Part shown: in pieces, positions 33,475 through 44,324 of the stretch
How positions within the stretch are numbered: the stretch's first letter is position 1
Layout of the letters: the number at the start of each line of letters is the position of its first letter
Assembly: GCA_900547645.1 (NCBI GenBank)
Contig: URHP01000002.1
Span: 24,843-88,842 of the forward strand
DNA: 64,000 bases
Reading direction: 5' to 3'
Source: an uncultured Eubacteriales bacterium
GTDB taxonomy: Bacteria; Bacillota; Clostridia; Christensenellales; Borkfalkiaceae
The notes under the pieces: model-generated
Database searches by the model: none
Told to the model about the DNA's origin: nothing
The model's input: only the letters and a program-made list of their open reading frames with translations
Translations under genes and position numbers: made by a program

Positions 33475-35436
33475 TCAGAGCCGTTCATAGACGGGGATGA
33501 CCTCGAGCGGGGCAGACGCCGTCACCGTCCGTCCTCCCTCCAGCACCTCGCCCGAATTCAGATCGCGCCAGCTGCCCGCGGGCAGATACACCTGCCGCTC
33601 CCGCATCCCTTCATAGAGGACGGGCGCGACGAGATAGCGCGGACCGAACATGTATTGCTCGTCCGCCGTCCAGCAGGCCTCGTCCCCGGGAAATTCATAG
33701 AACATGGCGCGCATGACGGGCGAACCGTTTTCACTCGCCTCGCGCATGACCTCTTTCAGATACGGCTTCATTGTTTCACGCAGGACGACGTAGCTCTTCA
33801 AAATCCCGCAGACGTCCTCGCCGAAGCTCCAGAGCTCATTGGGAAGCCCCGTATGACAGAAGCCGCCGCCCCATTCCCTTCCGTCGAGGGGCGCGGCTTC
33901 GCAGGGACCTTTATCCCCGTGCATCCTGAGGACGGGGCAGAAGGTCGCCCACTCGAACCAGCGCAAAAGCAGCTCCCGGTACCCTTCCTCCTTCACGTTG
34001 ACGAAAAATCCGCCGATGTCCGTCGTCCACCAGGGAATGCCGGCAAGCCCCACGTTGAGTCCCGCGGCAAACTGATCGCGCAAGCTCTGGAAGTTGCCCT
34101 GAATGTCGCCCGACCAGAGCACCGCGCCGTACTTCTGACTGCCCGCCCACGCGCAGCGGATGAGGTTGCAGATGTCCGTCTGTCCCGCGGCGCGCTGCCC
34201 TTCGTAAAAGGCGCGCGCATGCATGACGGGATATACGTTCCCCACCTGCAGATCGGTCCCGAGATGATAGCGGTAATTGTCAAATTCATACGCCGAATAT
34301 TCCGGCTCCGCCTCATCCAGCCAGAACATATCGATGCCGTCGCGGTAATAGCCGCTGCGGCACTTCTCCCACAGGTAGCGGCGCGCTTCGGGGTTGGTCG
34401 CATCGTAGATGTACGAATCCCCCAGAAAATCAAAGCACTGACTGCCGCGCTCGGGGCGGATGAGCAGCCCCCTGTCGCGCATCTCCGCAAAATTTTCGCT
34501 CTTTTTATCCACCGTCGGCCAGACGGAGATCATGCACCGCGTCCCGTACGACCGCAATTCCTTCACCATTGCCGCGGGATCGGGCCAATACTGTTTGTCG
34601 AACTTCCACTCTCCCTGCCGCGTCCAATGGAAAAAGTCGATGACGATGACGTCCAGCGGAATGCCGCGCCGATGATATTCGCGCGCCACTTCCAGCACCT
34701 CTTCCTGCGTGCGGTACCTGAGCTTGCACTGCCACAGTCCCAGAGCGTTTTCGGGAAATTCGGGCGCGCGTCCCGCGAGCGCGGTGTAGTGTTCGAGCGC
34801 CTCCTTCGGATCCCCTGCCGTCACCCAATAGTCGAGCTGCCGGCAGCTTTCGGCACGCCATTCCGTCATATTCTTTGCAAACGTCACCCGTCCGACTGCG
34901 GGATTGTTCCATAAAAAACCATACCCGAGCGAGGATATGAGAAAGGGCACGCTCGCCTGCGAATTGCGCTGCGCAAGTTCCAGCGTGCATCCCTTCAGAT
35001 CGAGCGTATCCTGCTGATACTGCCCCATGCCGAAGAGCTTTTCCTCCTGCGCTTCGAAGCGGAGCGTCAGCGCGTAGTCGCCCCCGCGCGCAGGCGTAAA
35101 TTCGCGCGCAACGATGCGCAGCGACGGCGTATGCGGCATATCGTATTCATAACAGCGGTAATATTCTTCGAGGACGAGCTTTCCGTCCGCAAACAGGCGG
35201 ATCTTTCCCAACCGGTCGACGGTCGCAGCCATCCTTCCGTTTTCGATGCGGGCTTCCCCTTCGCCGATCTCGCAGAATGCGGGCCGGACGGAAGCACCCT
35301 CAAGCGCCCAGTCGCATGTTCCGAAGGCAGGCAGCATGGTCGCCTGCACGCGCAGACCGTCCGTTCCCTGCGCAAATATGCGCACCGTTTCGCCGCGGCG
35401 CGTAAAATACAGCATGCCGTCCCGTTCAAAAAACAT
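33475..35436 (-). CDS. GH31 family glycosidase (alpha-glucosidase/alpha-xylosidase type)
   Basis: 653 residues; ATG 35436 after GGAGGGGG. GH31 core with the nucleophile Asp in 'MFWLDEAEPEYS', the acid/base Asp in 'LWSGDIQGNF', and 'IPWWTTDIGGF' near the substrate. An N-terminal beta domain (1-220) and a C-terminal beta domain flank it. No signal peptide, so it acts on imported oligosaccharides. Exact specificity is unclear. Own promoter; the sequence seems native and lies far from the mobile maltodextrin genes. Confidence 0.92.
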   Translation of the reverse strand: MFFERDGMLYFTRRGETVRIFAQGTDGLRVQATMLPAFGTCDWALEGASVRPAFCEIGEGEARIENGRMAATVDRLGKIRLFADGKLVLEEYYRCYEYDMPHTPSLRIVAREFTPARGGDYALTLRFEAQEEKLFGMGQYQQDTLDLKGCTLELAQRNSQASVPFLISSLGYGFLWNNPAVGRVTFAKNMTEWRAESCRQLDYWVTAGDPKEALEHYTALAGRAPEFPENALGLWQCKLRYRTQEEVLEVAREYHRRGIPLDVIVIDFFHWTRQGEWKFDKQYWPDPAAMVKELRSYGTRCMISVWPTVDKKSENFAEMRDRGLLIRPERGSQCFDFLGDSYIYDATNPEARRYLWEKCRSGYYRDGIDMFWLDEAEPEYSAYEFDNYRYHLGTDLQVGNVYPVMHARAFYEGQRAAGQTDICNLIRCAWAGSQKYGAVLWSGDIQGNFQSLRDQFAAGLNVGLAGIPWWTTDIGGFFVNVKEEGYRELLLRWFEWATFCPVLRMHGDKGPCEAAPLDGREWGGGFCHTGLPNELWSFGEDVCGILKSYVVLRETMKPYLKEVMREASENGSPVMRAMFYEFPGDEACWTADEQYMFGPRYLVAPVLYEGMRERQVYLPAGSWRDLNSGEVLEGGRTVTASAPLEVIPVYERL

Positions 35437-35462
35437 ATCCGACCCCCTCCGTGTTCTTCAGG

Positions 35463-35491
35463 ATTATATCATATCGAACGGACCGATTCAA
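35463..35491 (-). promoter_or_regulatory. Promoter of the GH31 gene
   Basis: TTGAAT and TATAAT are 17 bases apart on the minus strand. Confidence 0.7.
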
Positions 35492-35644
35492 GAATTTCGG
35501 GTAAAATTTTTCCGGCGGAATCATTTCTTTTTGCCCGAATGCGCTGCTTTTCCCGTATATTCCGCCCCTTGCCGTCATGGATCGGGAACACATTGCCCAC
35601 CGGCAATGAACCCCTGATGCGCAGAATCACGACATTCTATATCC

Positions 35645-35671
35645 AAAAAAACGCGCCGTCCGGCGCGTTTT
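35645..35671 (-). terminator. Terminator of the ATP synthase operon
   Basis: A 9-bp stem (AACGCGCCG with its complement) followed by seven T on the minus strand. Confidence 0.9.
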
Positions 35672-35680
35672 CAATGCTTC

Positions 35681-36088
35681 TTATCTTCTTCCGTACTTGC
35701 TCTTGACGTTCAGGCGGGCAAGCGCGCGGGCAAGCCGTGCCTGCGCGGCGTGATGTTCTTCGATGCTCTTTTTCTGCAAAAGCGCCTCTTTCGCCTCGTC
35801 TGCGGCGCGGCGTTGGCGCACTTCGTCCACCTCTTCGGGGCGGAGCGCGGAGTCCACCAGCACAAGCGCTTCGCCGTTTTCCACCTTCATGATGCCCGCG
35901 GCGACTGCCGCCGCGTGCGTTTCGCCGTCCGGCGTGCGATAGGTGAGCGTCCCCGGCACAATGGCGAGGATGGTGTCGCAATGCCCTGCCAGCACGCCGT
36001 ACTGCCCGTCCAGCGTGGGAACGACGAGCGATTCGCAGCCCCCCTCGTAGAAGGGATGATCCGCCGCAAGAACGTGCAGGTCAAACAT
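35681..36088 (-). CDS. atpC: F-type ATP synthase epsilon subunit
   Basis: 135 residues. N-terminal beta sandwich ('GQYGVLAGHCDTILAIVPG', 'VAAGIMKVENGEALVLVDSA') and a C-terminal helical hairpin. It turns with the central stalk and restrains hydrolysis. Last gene of the atp operon. Confidence 0.94.
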   Translation of the reverse strand: MFDLHVLAADHPFYEGGCESLVVPTLDGQYGVLAGHCDTILAIVPGTLTYRTPDGETHAAAVAAGIMKVENGEALVLVDSALRPEEVDEVRQRRAADEAKEALLQKKSIEEHHAAQARLARALARLNVKSKYGRR

Positions 36089-36089
36089 G

Positions 36090-38382
<2,293 letters not shown>

Positions 38383-38386
<4 letters not shown>

Positions 38387-40125
38387 GCCTGTTCCCCGCG
38401 GGCGACGTACGCGCGCGCAAACTCATCCGCGCAGGTCTCAATGCGCTTCTTCTCCTCGTCGGAGAGCGTTCCCGCCGTGCGGATGGATTCGCACAGCTCC
38501 GCGCAGTTCTGTTCGAACCACGCCAGCATTTCCGCCTGAAATCCGGCGATCTTTTCGGGCGGGATCTCCTGCATGACGTGATGCAGCGCCGCAACGAGCG
38601 TGATGACCTGACGGTGCCGCGCCATGGGATGGAACTGATGCTGCCGCAGCAGACGCATCAGCCCCTGCCCGTAGGCAAGCTGGCGGCGGGTGGATTCGTC
38701 CAGATCGCTCGCAAACTGGGTGAACACCTCGATCTCACGGTACTGCGCAAGGTCGAGGCGGATGGCGCCCGCGGCCTTCTTCATCGCCTTGGTCTGCGCC
38801 GCGCCGCCCACACGCGAGACGGAGAGTCCCACGTTGACGGCGGGACGCTGCCCCGCGAAGAAGAGCGAGCTCTCCAGAAAGATCTGTCCGTCCGTGATGG
38901 AAATGATATTCGTCGGGATATAGGCGGATACGTCGCCGCCCTGCGTCTCGACGACGGGGAGCGCGGTCATGGAACCGCCGCCCCGTTCTTCCGACAGATG
39001 CGCCGCGCGCTCCAGAAGGCGGGAATGCAGGTAGAACACGTCCCCGGGATATGCCTCGCGCCCCGGAGAACGCCCCAGAAGCAGGCTGAGCGCACGGTAA
39101 GCGACGGCATGTTTGGACAGGTCGTCATAGACGATAAGCACGTCCTTGCCGCGCTCCATAAAATACTCGCCCATTGCGCAGCCCGCATACGGGGCGATGT
39201 ACTGCATGGAGGCGGATTCGCCCGCCGAAGCGTTGACGACGATGCAGTAGCCGAGCGCACCGTGCGCGCGCAGCGTTTCGACGAGCCGCGCGACCGAGCT
39301 TGCCTTCTGCCCGATCGCAACGTAGATGCAGATCACGTCCTTGCCCTTCTGGTTGAGGATGGTATCGATCGCGATCGCCGTCTTTCCCGTCTGTCTGTCG
39401 CCGATGATGAGTTCGCGCTGTCCGCGCCCGATCGGGAACATGCTGTCGATCGCGATCAGCCCCGTTTCAAGCGGACGGTCAACGGGCTGGCGGTCGATGA
39501 TGGCGGGTGCAGGCGCCTCGACGGGACGGTAACCGTCCGCCTCGATCGCGCCCTTTCCGTCGATGGGATCGCCGAGCGCGTTGACGACGCGCCCCAGAAA
39601 TTTCTCGCCCACGGGCATGCCCGCACGCTTCTTGGTGCGGCGCACGGTGCTCCCCTCTTCCACGGCGCCGTCGTCCCCGAACAGGATACAGCCCACCGAA
39701 TTCTGATCGAGCGTCTGCACCATGCCGCGGATCCCGTCCGAAAAGAGCAGGATCTCGCCGTATTCCGCGCCCGAAAGCCCGTCCGTCACGGCGATCCCGT
39801 CGCCGACGGCGCGCACCGTTCCCACTTCTTCGGCGACCGCCGCGGGCGTCCAGCGCTTCAGCTTTTCGCGCATGAGCGGAATGACGCTTCCTTCCTCCCC
39901 CGCGACCTGCGTGAGCGTGTCGCGGAGCTGACGGAACCTGCCGTTCACGCTCCAGTCATAGACCTCCGCCCCGACTTCGAGACGGAATCCGCCCGGGAAG
40001 AGCGCGCTCTCGCGGAACTCAAGCACCATCCCTTCCCCGTATTTTTTTGTCAGAAACGCCAAAAAACGCGCCCGCTGTTCTTCGTCGGGGGGCGCGGAGG
40101 CGTACAGAACGGCACGGCGCGTCAT
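38383..40125 (-). CDS. atpA: Fusion of the delta-subunit C-terminal domain with ATP synthase alpha subunit
   Basis: 580 residues instead of about 500. Residues 1-85 read as the C-terminal domain of delta/OSCP ('FLTKKYGEGMVLEF', 'FPGGFRLEVGAEVYDWSVNGRFRQLRDTL'). The alpha subunit starts at about 92 ('EEVGTVRAVGDGIAVTDGL') with Walker A 'GDRQTGKTAIA' and 'IPTNIISITDGQIFLE'. No separate atpH exists between atpF and atpA, and the delta N-terminal domain, which normally grips alpha, is missing from the operon. Frame and overlaps (ATGA with atpF and atpG) are clean, so this is not a sequencing merge. Confidence 0.9.
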
Positions 40126-40622
40126 GCGTCACCTCCGTCCTTCTTCTCCGCCCGCTCCGCGGCGTCGAGAAATTGGTCGTATGCCTCGGACGCGCTCTCG
40201 CGGAGCACGATCTTTTCCGTTGCCTCGGTCACGAGGCCGGCGATCTCGCTGCGGGCGTCCGTCAGGGCGCGTTCCCTTTCACGGGCGGCGTTCTCGCGCG
40301 CCTCGGTCAGGATCGAAGCGGCTTCTTCCTCCGCGGCGCGCTTGCGCAGCGCTTCGTAGCTGTCCATCTCCTTGCGCGCCGCGACGCGTTTTTCTTCGAT
40401 CTCTGCGTCAGCGCCGTCAAGTTTTTGTTCATATTCGGCGCGCTTTTCCTCCGCTTCGGCAAGCTTTTTTTCCGCCTCGGCGTCCGTCTTCTCATAGTGC
40501 TCGCGCCGGTTCTGCATGAATTTGCGCACAGGCTTATAGAGCAGCAGCCAAAGCCCCGCAAACAGAATGACGAAGTTGAGAAGATGCAGCAGGATCTGCT
40601 GCCAATCGATGTTCAAAGGCAT
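40122..40622 (-). CDS. atpF: F-type ATP synthase b subunit
   Basis: 166 residues: a membrane helix (about 8-28, 'LLNFVILFAGLWLLLYKP'), then a long charged helix for the peripheral stalk. It must contact the delta domain that here is part of atpA. Ends with ATGA overlap into atpA. Confidence 0.94.
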   Translation of the reverse strand: MPLNIDWQQILLHLLNFVILFAGLWLLLYKPVRKFMQNRREHYEKTDAEAEKKLAEAEEKRAEYEQKLDGADAEIEEKRVAARKEMDSYEALRKRAAEEEAASILTEARENAARERERALTDARSEIAGLVTEATEKIVLRESASEAYDQFLDAAERAEKKDGGDA

Positions 40623-40634
40623 GGGCGCCTCCCG

Positions 40635-41066
40635 TCAAAGTACAAAGATAATGAGGATCGCTACGACGAGCGCGTAAATAATGGCGGTCTCGATAAAGAT
40701 GAGCCCGAGCATGAACGTGGAGCGCAGCTTTCCCTCCGCCTCCGGCTGACGCGCAATGGATTCGTTGGTCTTGGCAATGGCGATGCCCATGCCGATCGCG
40801 CCCGCCGCTGCGGCAAGCCCGATGGCAATGCCCGCGGCGATCGCCTTCCAGCCGGTGGGATCGCTCTCCCCTTCCGCGGCTGCGGGCTCCGCCGCCGTAT
40901 CCGCTTCCTGCGCCGTTTCGTCTGCGACGGCAACGGCTTCCGTCTCCGCCGCATAGGCGGTCTCCTGCGCGCGATCGCACAGGCCCACGACGAGCAGCGC
41001 CGTCAGCACCAGCGCCGCGATCAGTCCGAAAATCAGAAAAAGTTTGCTGCGATTGTTCGTTTTCAT
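40635..41066 (-). CDS. atpE: ATP synthase c subunit with N-terminal signal-like extension
   Basis: 143 residues, about 65 longer than usual. Residues 1-40 look like a signal peptide or extra helix (possible cleavage after 'TAYA'), followed by an acidic Ala/Glu linker (41-70). The c hairpin then has polar loop 'ARQPEAEG' and the ion carboxylate Glu in 'FIETAIIYAL'. The Gln of the sodium site in helix 1 is replaced ('GMGIA'), so proton use is likelier. It overlaps atpB by 4 bases. Confidence 0.9.
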   Translation of the reverse strand: MKTNNRSKLFLIFGLIAALVLTALLVVGLCDRAQETAYAAETEAVAVADETAQEADTAAEPAAAEGESDPTGWKAIAAGIAIGLAAAAGAIGMGIAIAKTNESIARQPEAEGKLRSTFMLGLIFIETAIIYALVVAILIIFVL

Positions 41067-41923
41067 ACGGTTACCTCTTTTTCAGATGGATTTTGTTTTT
41101 CTTTGGAATGTTTTTTGGGCTTTTTGACGTAAGGTTCGCACACTTCGCCGTAAATGAGCGCCGTGAGCGTCGCAAGGACGTACGCCTGCACGAGCGCGTG
41201 AAGCACGGTGAAGAGCACCCCGACGATCACGGGCAGGACAAAGGACAGCGCGAGATAGGAATAGACGAGTTCGCTGACGAGCAGGCCGCTCAGCAGCGCG
41301 CCGAACAGACGGAAACTCATCGATATGGGCAGGGAGAATTCCTTGAGCGTCCGTCCCAGCCCCCGCGCACGGTTGCTCAGGATGCCGCCCGCCAGAATGA
41401 CGAGGTAGGAAAGGCACCCGAGCGCGATCGCGCCGTTGATGTCGGAGAGCGGCGCGGGCAGCGTGACGCTGTTTCCCGCAGCCGTCTGCCATGGAATGCC
41501 GACGAGTTCGAACAGCGTTCCGAAGAAGATATATGCCGCCGCTGCAAAGATATACGCCCCGAGAAAGTTGTTCCTGTGCGGGCTGTTGGTCTTTGCCATG
41601 TTGTCGAACATGCCGACCGCCTCTTCCAGCACGAGCTGGAATTTCCCCGGGATACGCTTAAAACGCGGAATGACGAAGATACGCACGATCGCTGCAAACA
41701 ATAAGATCGCGCCCGTCACAAGATACGCCGAAATCAGCCCGGGATTGACAAGCAACCCGAACAGATTGATCTTGTCCCCTTCGTGGAGCACGGCGTCCTG
41801 CATCGATTCCTGAATGGTCGCGTCGCTTTCGTACAGCCCGTTCGTCAGGCAGATGCCGACGATCAGGACGGCGCAGACCGCGAGGACAACGGATAGAAAG
41901 ATGATGGTCTGCTTTTTGGTCAT
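41063..41923 (-). CDS. atpB: F-type ATP synthase a subunit
   Basis: 286 residues from ATG 41923 (GGGAGG, four bases); the open frame upstream lacks sites. Membrane protein with the stator Arg in 'LSNRARGLGRTLKEFSLPISMSFRLFGALLSG' region and 'LVQAYVLATLTALIY' at the end. First gene of the operon; there is no atpI before it. Confidence 0.93.
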   Translation of the reverse strand: MTKKQTIIFLSVVLAVCAVLIVGICLTNGLYESDATIQESMQDAVLHEGDKINLFGLLVNPGLISAYLVTGAILLFAAIVRIFVIPRFKRIPGKFQLVLEEAVGMFDNMAKTNSPHRNNFLGAYIFAAAAYIFFGTLFELVGIPWQTAAGNSVTLPAPLSDINGAIALGCLSYLVILAGGILSNRARGLGRTLKEFSLPISMSFRLFGALLSGLLVSELVYSYLALSFVLPVIVGVLFTVLHALVQAYVLATLTALIYGEVCEPYVKKPKKHSKEKQNPSEKEVTV

Positions 41924-41960
41924 GATGCCTCCCTGCGGTCCCTTGCCGCGAGCGCCTAAT

Positions 41961-41989
41961 ATTATAGTACGCAGTTTTCCGATTGTCAA
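41961..41989 (-). promoter_or_regulatory. Consensus promoter of the ATP synthase operon
   Basis: TTGACA and TATAAT are 17 bases apart on the minus strand. Confidence 0.85.
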
Positions 41990-42019
41990 ACTTCTGAAGC
42001 CGCCCCAAAAAAGAAAAAA

Positions 42020-42038
42020 TCCGACGGGATCCGTCGGA
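42020..42038. terminator. Terminator between the atp operon and upstream gene
   Basis: An 8-bp stem (TCCGACGG with its complement) and a 3-base loop flanked by A and T runs. It likely ends the minus-strand 42201 gene. Confidence 0.75.
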
Positions 42039-42200
42039 AAAATTTGGAACAAACGGTGCAAACGGTGTTTGAAACAAACGTTTTAAACGGCGTTTTGCCC
42101 TTTTTATGATCCCGCTTTGCGCCGGGGAACGGTCATCTTGCTCTGATTTTCCATTCCGCCTTCCTTCCCGAAAGGCGTTTGCGCCTTCGCGCACTTTCCT

Positions 42201-42554
42201 TCATAACAGCTCGGATTCTGCTTCCCGCTCCGCGTATCTCCGGATGAGCGCTCTTTCGATCAGCACCGAACACAGCGCCCAGACCATACAGGCGACGCAA
42301 CAAAGCGCCAGCATGAGCGCCAGCCGCAGGCCGACCGATACGATCGGCGCGATCAAAAAATAGATCAGCACATAAAGAACCGTGCCCGAAACGATCAGGC
42401 AGGGCAACAGGAGCAGCCAATGCAAAACAATATATCGTTTTTTCTTCAGAACCCTGTACAAACGCAACCACGCCATCGCCAGGACGATCGGAAATCCCGC
42501 CAAAGGGATGCAGGAAAGCCAGAATTGCAGCCGATAGGAATGCGTCCTGCCCAT
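42201..42554 (-). CDS. Small three- to four-helix membrane protein
   Basis: 117 residues; ATG 42554, nine bases after GGAGGTG. Hydrophobic segments at about 10-30, 42-68 and 70-98, with a basic and acidic tail. No family recognised. A second frame open in the same place is a shadow. Confidence 0.6.
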   Translation of the reverse strand: MGRTHSYRLQFWLSCIPLAGFPIVLAMAWLRLYRVLKKKRYIVLHWLLLLPCLIVSGTVLYVLIYFLIAPIVSVGLRLALMLALCCVACMVWALCSVLIERALIRRYAEREAESELL

Positions 42555-42648
42555 CGTCATTCACCTCCCGTCTCCTTTCTTTCATTCTATCATATCCTGC
42601 ACGATGACGCAACCCGTTTGATCGATATGAAAAAAACGACGCGCACGC

Positions 42649-43107
42649 TCATACTGCCGCGCCCCGCCTGTTCCCCGCATGCGCAAACCGAAACCGATAG
42701 CGGCGGCGTGCGCTCTCGCATACCGCGCTGCAGAACGCTTCGATCGCTTCATCGGAATAGGCGGCGAAGTCAAACACAAACGTCTCTTTTCCGCCGTCCG
42801 GGAACTCAACTTCCAGCGCAACGGAGAACTTCGGCACAGGAAGTTCCGGCGGAAATTTGCGCCCGGTCAGCAGCGCGTTTACCTGCCGCTCGAACGCGCG
42901 ATCGTCCTCTTCGTCAAACGTCACGCCGACAAAGCGCGGCACGCCCTCGATCTGTGCGTTCTCCGGCATGATGAGATGCGCGTCGGCACGCAGGTAAAAT
43001 CCCGCGACGTTATCCGCAAGCCGACAGATGCGATGATAGAGATGTTGATGCGCGCGGCAGAATTCCGCATCCGCCGCCGCATCGCCCAGACGAAAGGTCG
43101 CCTGCAT
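42649..43107 (-). CDS. Hypothetical protein
   Basis: 152 residues from ATG 43107 (GGAGAACGG). Mixed alpha/beta, no signal peptide. Middle 'FSVALEVEFPDGGKETFVFDF' is strand-rich. No family recognised. A promoter lies before it. Confidence 0.6.
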   Translation of the reverse strand: MQATFRLGDAAADAEFCRAHQHLYHRICRLADNVAGFYLRADAHLIMPENAQIEGVPRFVGVTFDEEDDRAFERQVNALLTGRKFPPELPVPKFSVALEVEFPDGGKETFVFDFAAYSDEAIEAFCSAVCESARRRYRFRFAHAGNRRGAAV

Positions 43108-43151
43108 GGTTCCGTTCTCCGCTGATCTTCCCTATCGGGACTTTTTTTATC

Positions 43152-43180
43152 ATTATAATCGTGCGGGCGGAAAATTGCAA
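43152..43180 (-). promoter_or_regulatory. Promoter of the 42649-43107 gene
   Basis: TTGCAA and TATAAT are 17 bases apart on the minus strand. Confidence 0.7.
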
Positions 43181-43194
43181 GCCGAAATCGCCTT

Positions 43195-43932
43195 TTAATA
43201 AAGATTGGTCAGCGTATTGACGGTGAGCGCCAGCAGGCGGTTCTGCCGCCGCGCACGGGCAAGCACGTCCGCCGTAATGCGCTCTCCCGCCAATGCAACG
43301 GGTTCGCCGCAGTCGTCAAATACGCTCCGTTTGACGCGCCTTCCGAGCAGATTGGTCCGGTCGAGCCGGTATTCCCGTCCCTTCTCCTGCGTGGACGCCG
43401 GAGCGGGACCGGCAGCCGGCGTCTGTGCGCCGCCCGATCCGGAAACAGTTGGCTCCCCGGTCTTCTTTTCGCGTTTATGCACGGAACGCTGCGTTGATTT
43501 TGCGCCGCGGCGCGCCCCCGCCGTGCGCTTTTCCTCCGCCGTCGGATAGACGATGACCGTCTCCCCCATCGCGGCACAAGCTGCGGGAACAGAGCGTTCT
43601 CCGTCCTCCGTCCAGACGGCAAGCGCGGGCTCCTCCCCCGTGTCGACGTCTGCGATCACCCCGAAAAATTCGCCCGTATGCAAATATACGGAGCGTCCGA
43701 CGGGACAGGGCTGCCCCGTCGGCATTTCAAAGCGCTGCCGCCCCGCGATCACGGCGTCCTCCGCCGAAAGAACGGCGCGCGCGGGAAGATAAAATTCCGC
43801 CTCCTCTTCGTCCGCACAGACGAGACAGGACAATTTCTTCATATCGCGCGTCAGCCTGAGCGCAACCACATAGCCGAGCCTTTCCCCCGAACGGGACAGA
43901 ACATCTTTTCCGACCCATGACGAAAACCGCAT
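43195..43932 (-). CDS. PRC-barrel domain protein
   Basis: 245 residues from ATG 43932 (GAGGTG). Two PRC-barrel-like units, residues 1-60 ('WVGKDVLSRSGERLGYVV') and about 80-120 ('GRSVYLHTGEFFGVIADVD'), then a Ser/Thr/Lys/Pro-rich linker and a final 'LLGRRVKRSVFDDCGEPVAL' repeat. PRC-barrels act in RNA maturation (RimM) and in sporulation (YlmC/YmxH); this longer form is of unknown role. Confidence 0.75.
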   Translation of the reverse strand: MRFSSWVGKDVLSRSGERLGYVVALRLTRDMKKLSCLVCADEEEAEFYLPARAVLSAEDAVIAGRQRFEMPTGQPCPVGRSVYLHTGEFFGVIADVDTGEEPALAVWTEDGERSVPAACAAMGETVIVYPTAEEKRTAGARRGAKSTQRSVHKREKKTGEPTVSGSGGAQTPAAGPAPASTQEKGREYRLDRTNLLGRRVKRSVFDDCGEPVALAGERITADVLARARRQNRLLALTVNTLTNLY

Positions 43933-44031
43933 AATTTCACCTCTCGTCATATCCTATGCCGCACAGGCTGCGGTTTCCCGAAAATTTTTTGCTTGAAAAG
44001 AAATTTTTTTGTCAAATCCGCCGAAAAACGC

Positions 44032-44060
44032 TTGATAAATTTACGCCGCGGTGGTAGAAT
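44032..44060 (+). promoter_or_regulatory. tRNA-Gln promoter
   Basis: TTGATA and TAGAAT are 17 bases apart, 60 bases before the mature tRNA. Confidence 0.65.
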
Positions 44061-44119
44061 GTAAATCCATTGGAAGTGTTTCCGAAGCTACGGAGACCTC
44101 TTTCAAAAAATTTCATCAT

Positions 44120-44194
44120 TGGGGTGTCGCCAAGCGGTAAGGCAACGGACTCTGACTCCGTCATTCGTTGGTTCGAATCCAGCTACCCCAGCCA
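44120..44194 (+). tRNA. tRNA-Gln (anticodon CUG)
   Basis: Cloverleaf with a 7-bp acceptor (44120-44126 with 44184-44190), a 7-base anticodon loop CTCTGAC giving CUG, a GTTCGAATC T-loop, discriminator G and encoded CCA. Its 3' 45 bases serve as the integration site of the island. Confidence 0.95.
44150..44194 (+). repeat. att copy 1 (within tRNA-Gln)
   Basis: 45 bp identical to 60305-60349, from the anticodon loop to the CCA end. Confidence 0.93.
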
Positions 44195-44199
44195 CGGAT

Positions 44200-44250
44200 A
44201 CCATATATTGTATAAGGAATGTGCGTCCAAATACAATATATGGTTTTTGT
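44200..44250 (+). terminator. tRNA-Gln terminator supplied by island A
   Basis: A perfect 14-bp stem (44200-44213 with 44231-44244), 17-base loop, then TTTTTGTTTT. It lies inside the element, so the element carries its own terminator. Confidence 0.85.
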
Positions 44251-44281
44251 TTTATCTGCGGCTTTTTTCTCCCTTCTGATT

Positions 44282-44312
44282 GTGGGGAAGTTCGTGGGGT
44301 AATTGCGGGGTA
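44282..44312. repeat. Integrase arm-type sites, left end of island A
   Basis: GTGGGGAA (44282), GTGGGGTA (44294) and GCGGGGTA (44305) in direct order at about 11-base steps. The same words recur at the right end (60214 and 60226). Confidence 0.6.
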
Positions 44313-44324
44313 AAAAGGCGTTCT

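Noticed and set aside
40635-41066. Sodium-binding c subunit
   Set aside because: The Gln of helix 1 needed for sodium is replaced by Met, although the Glu-Thr pair in helix 2 remains.
42133-42612. 159-codon minus frame overlapping the small membrane protein
   Set aside because: The frame at 42201-42554 has the ribosome site and clear membrane helices; the other is its shadow.
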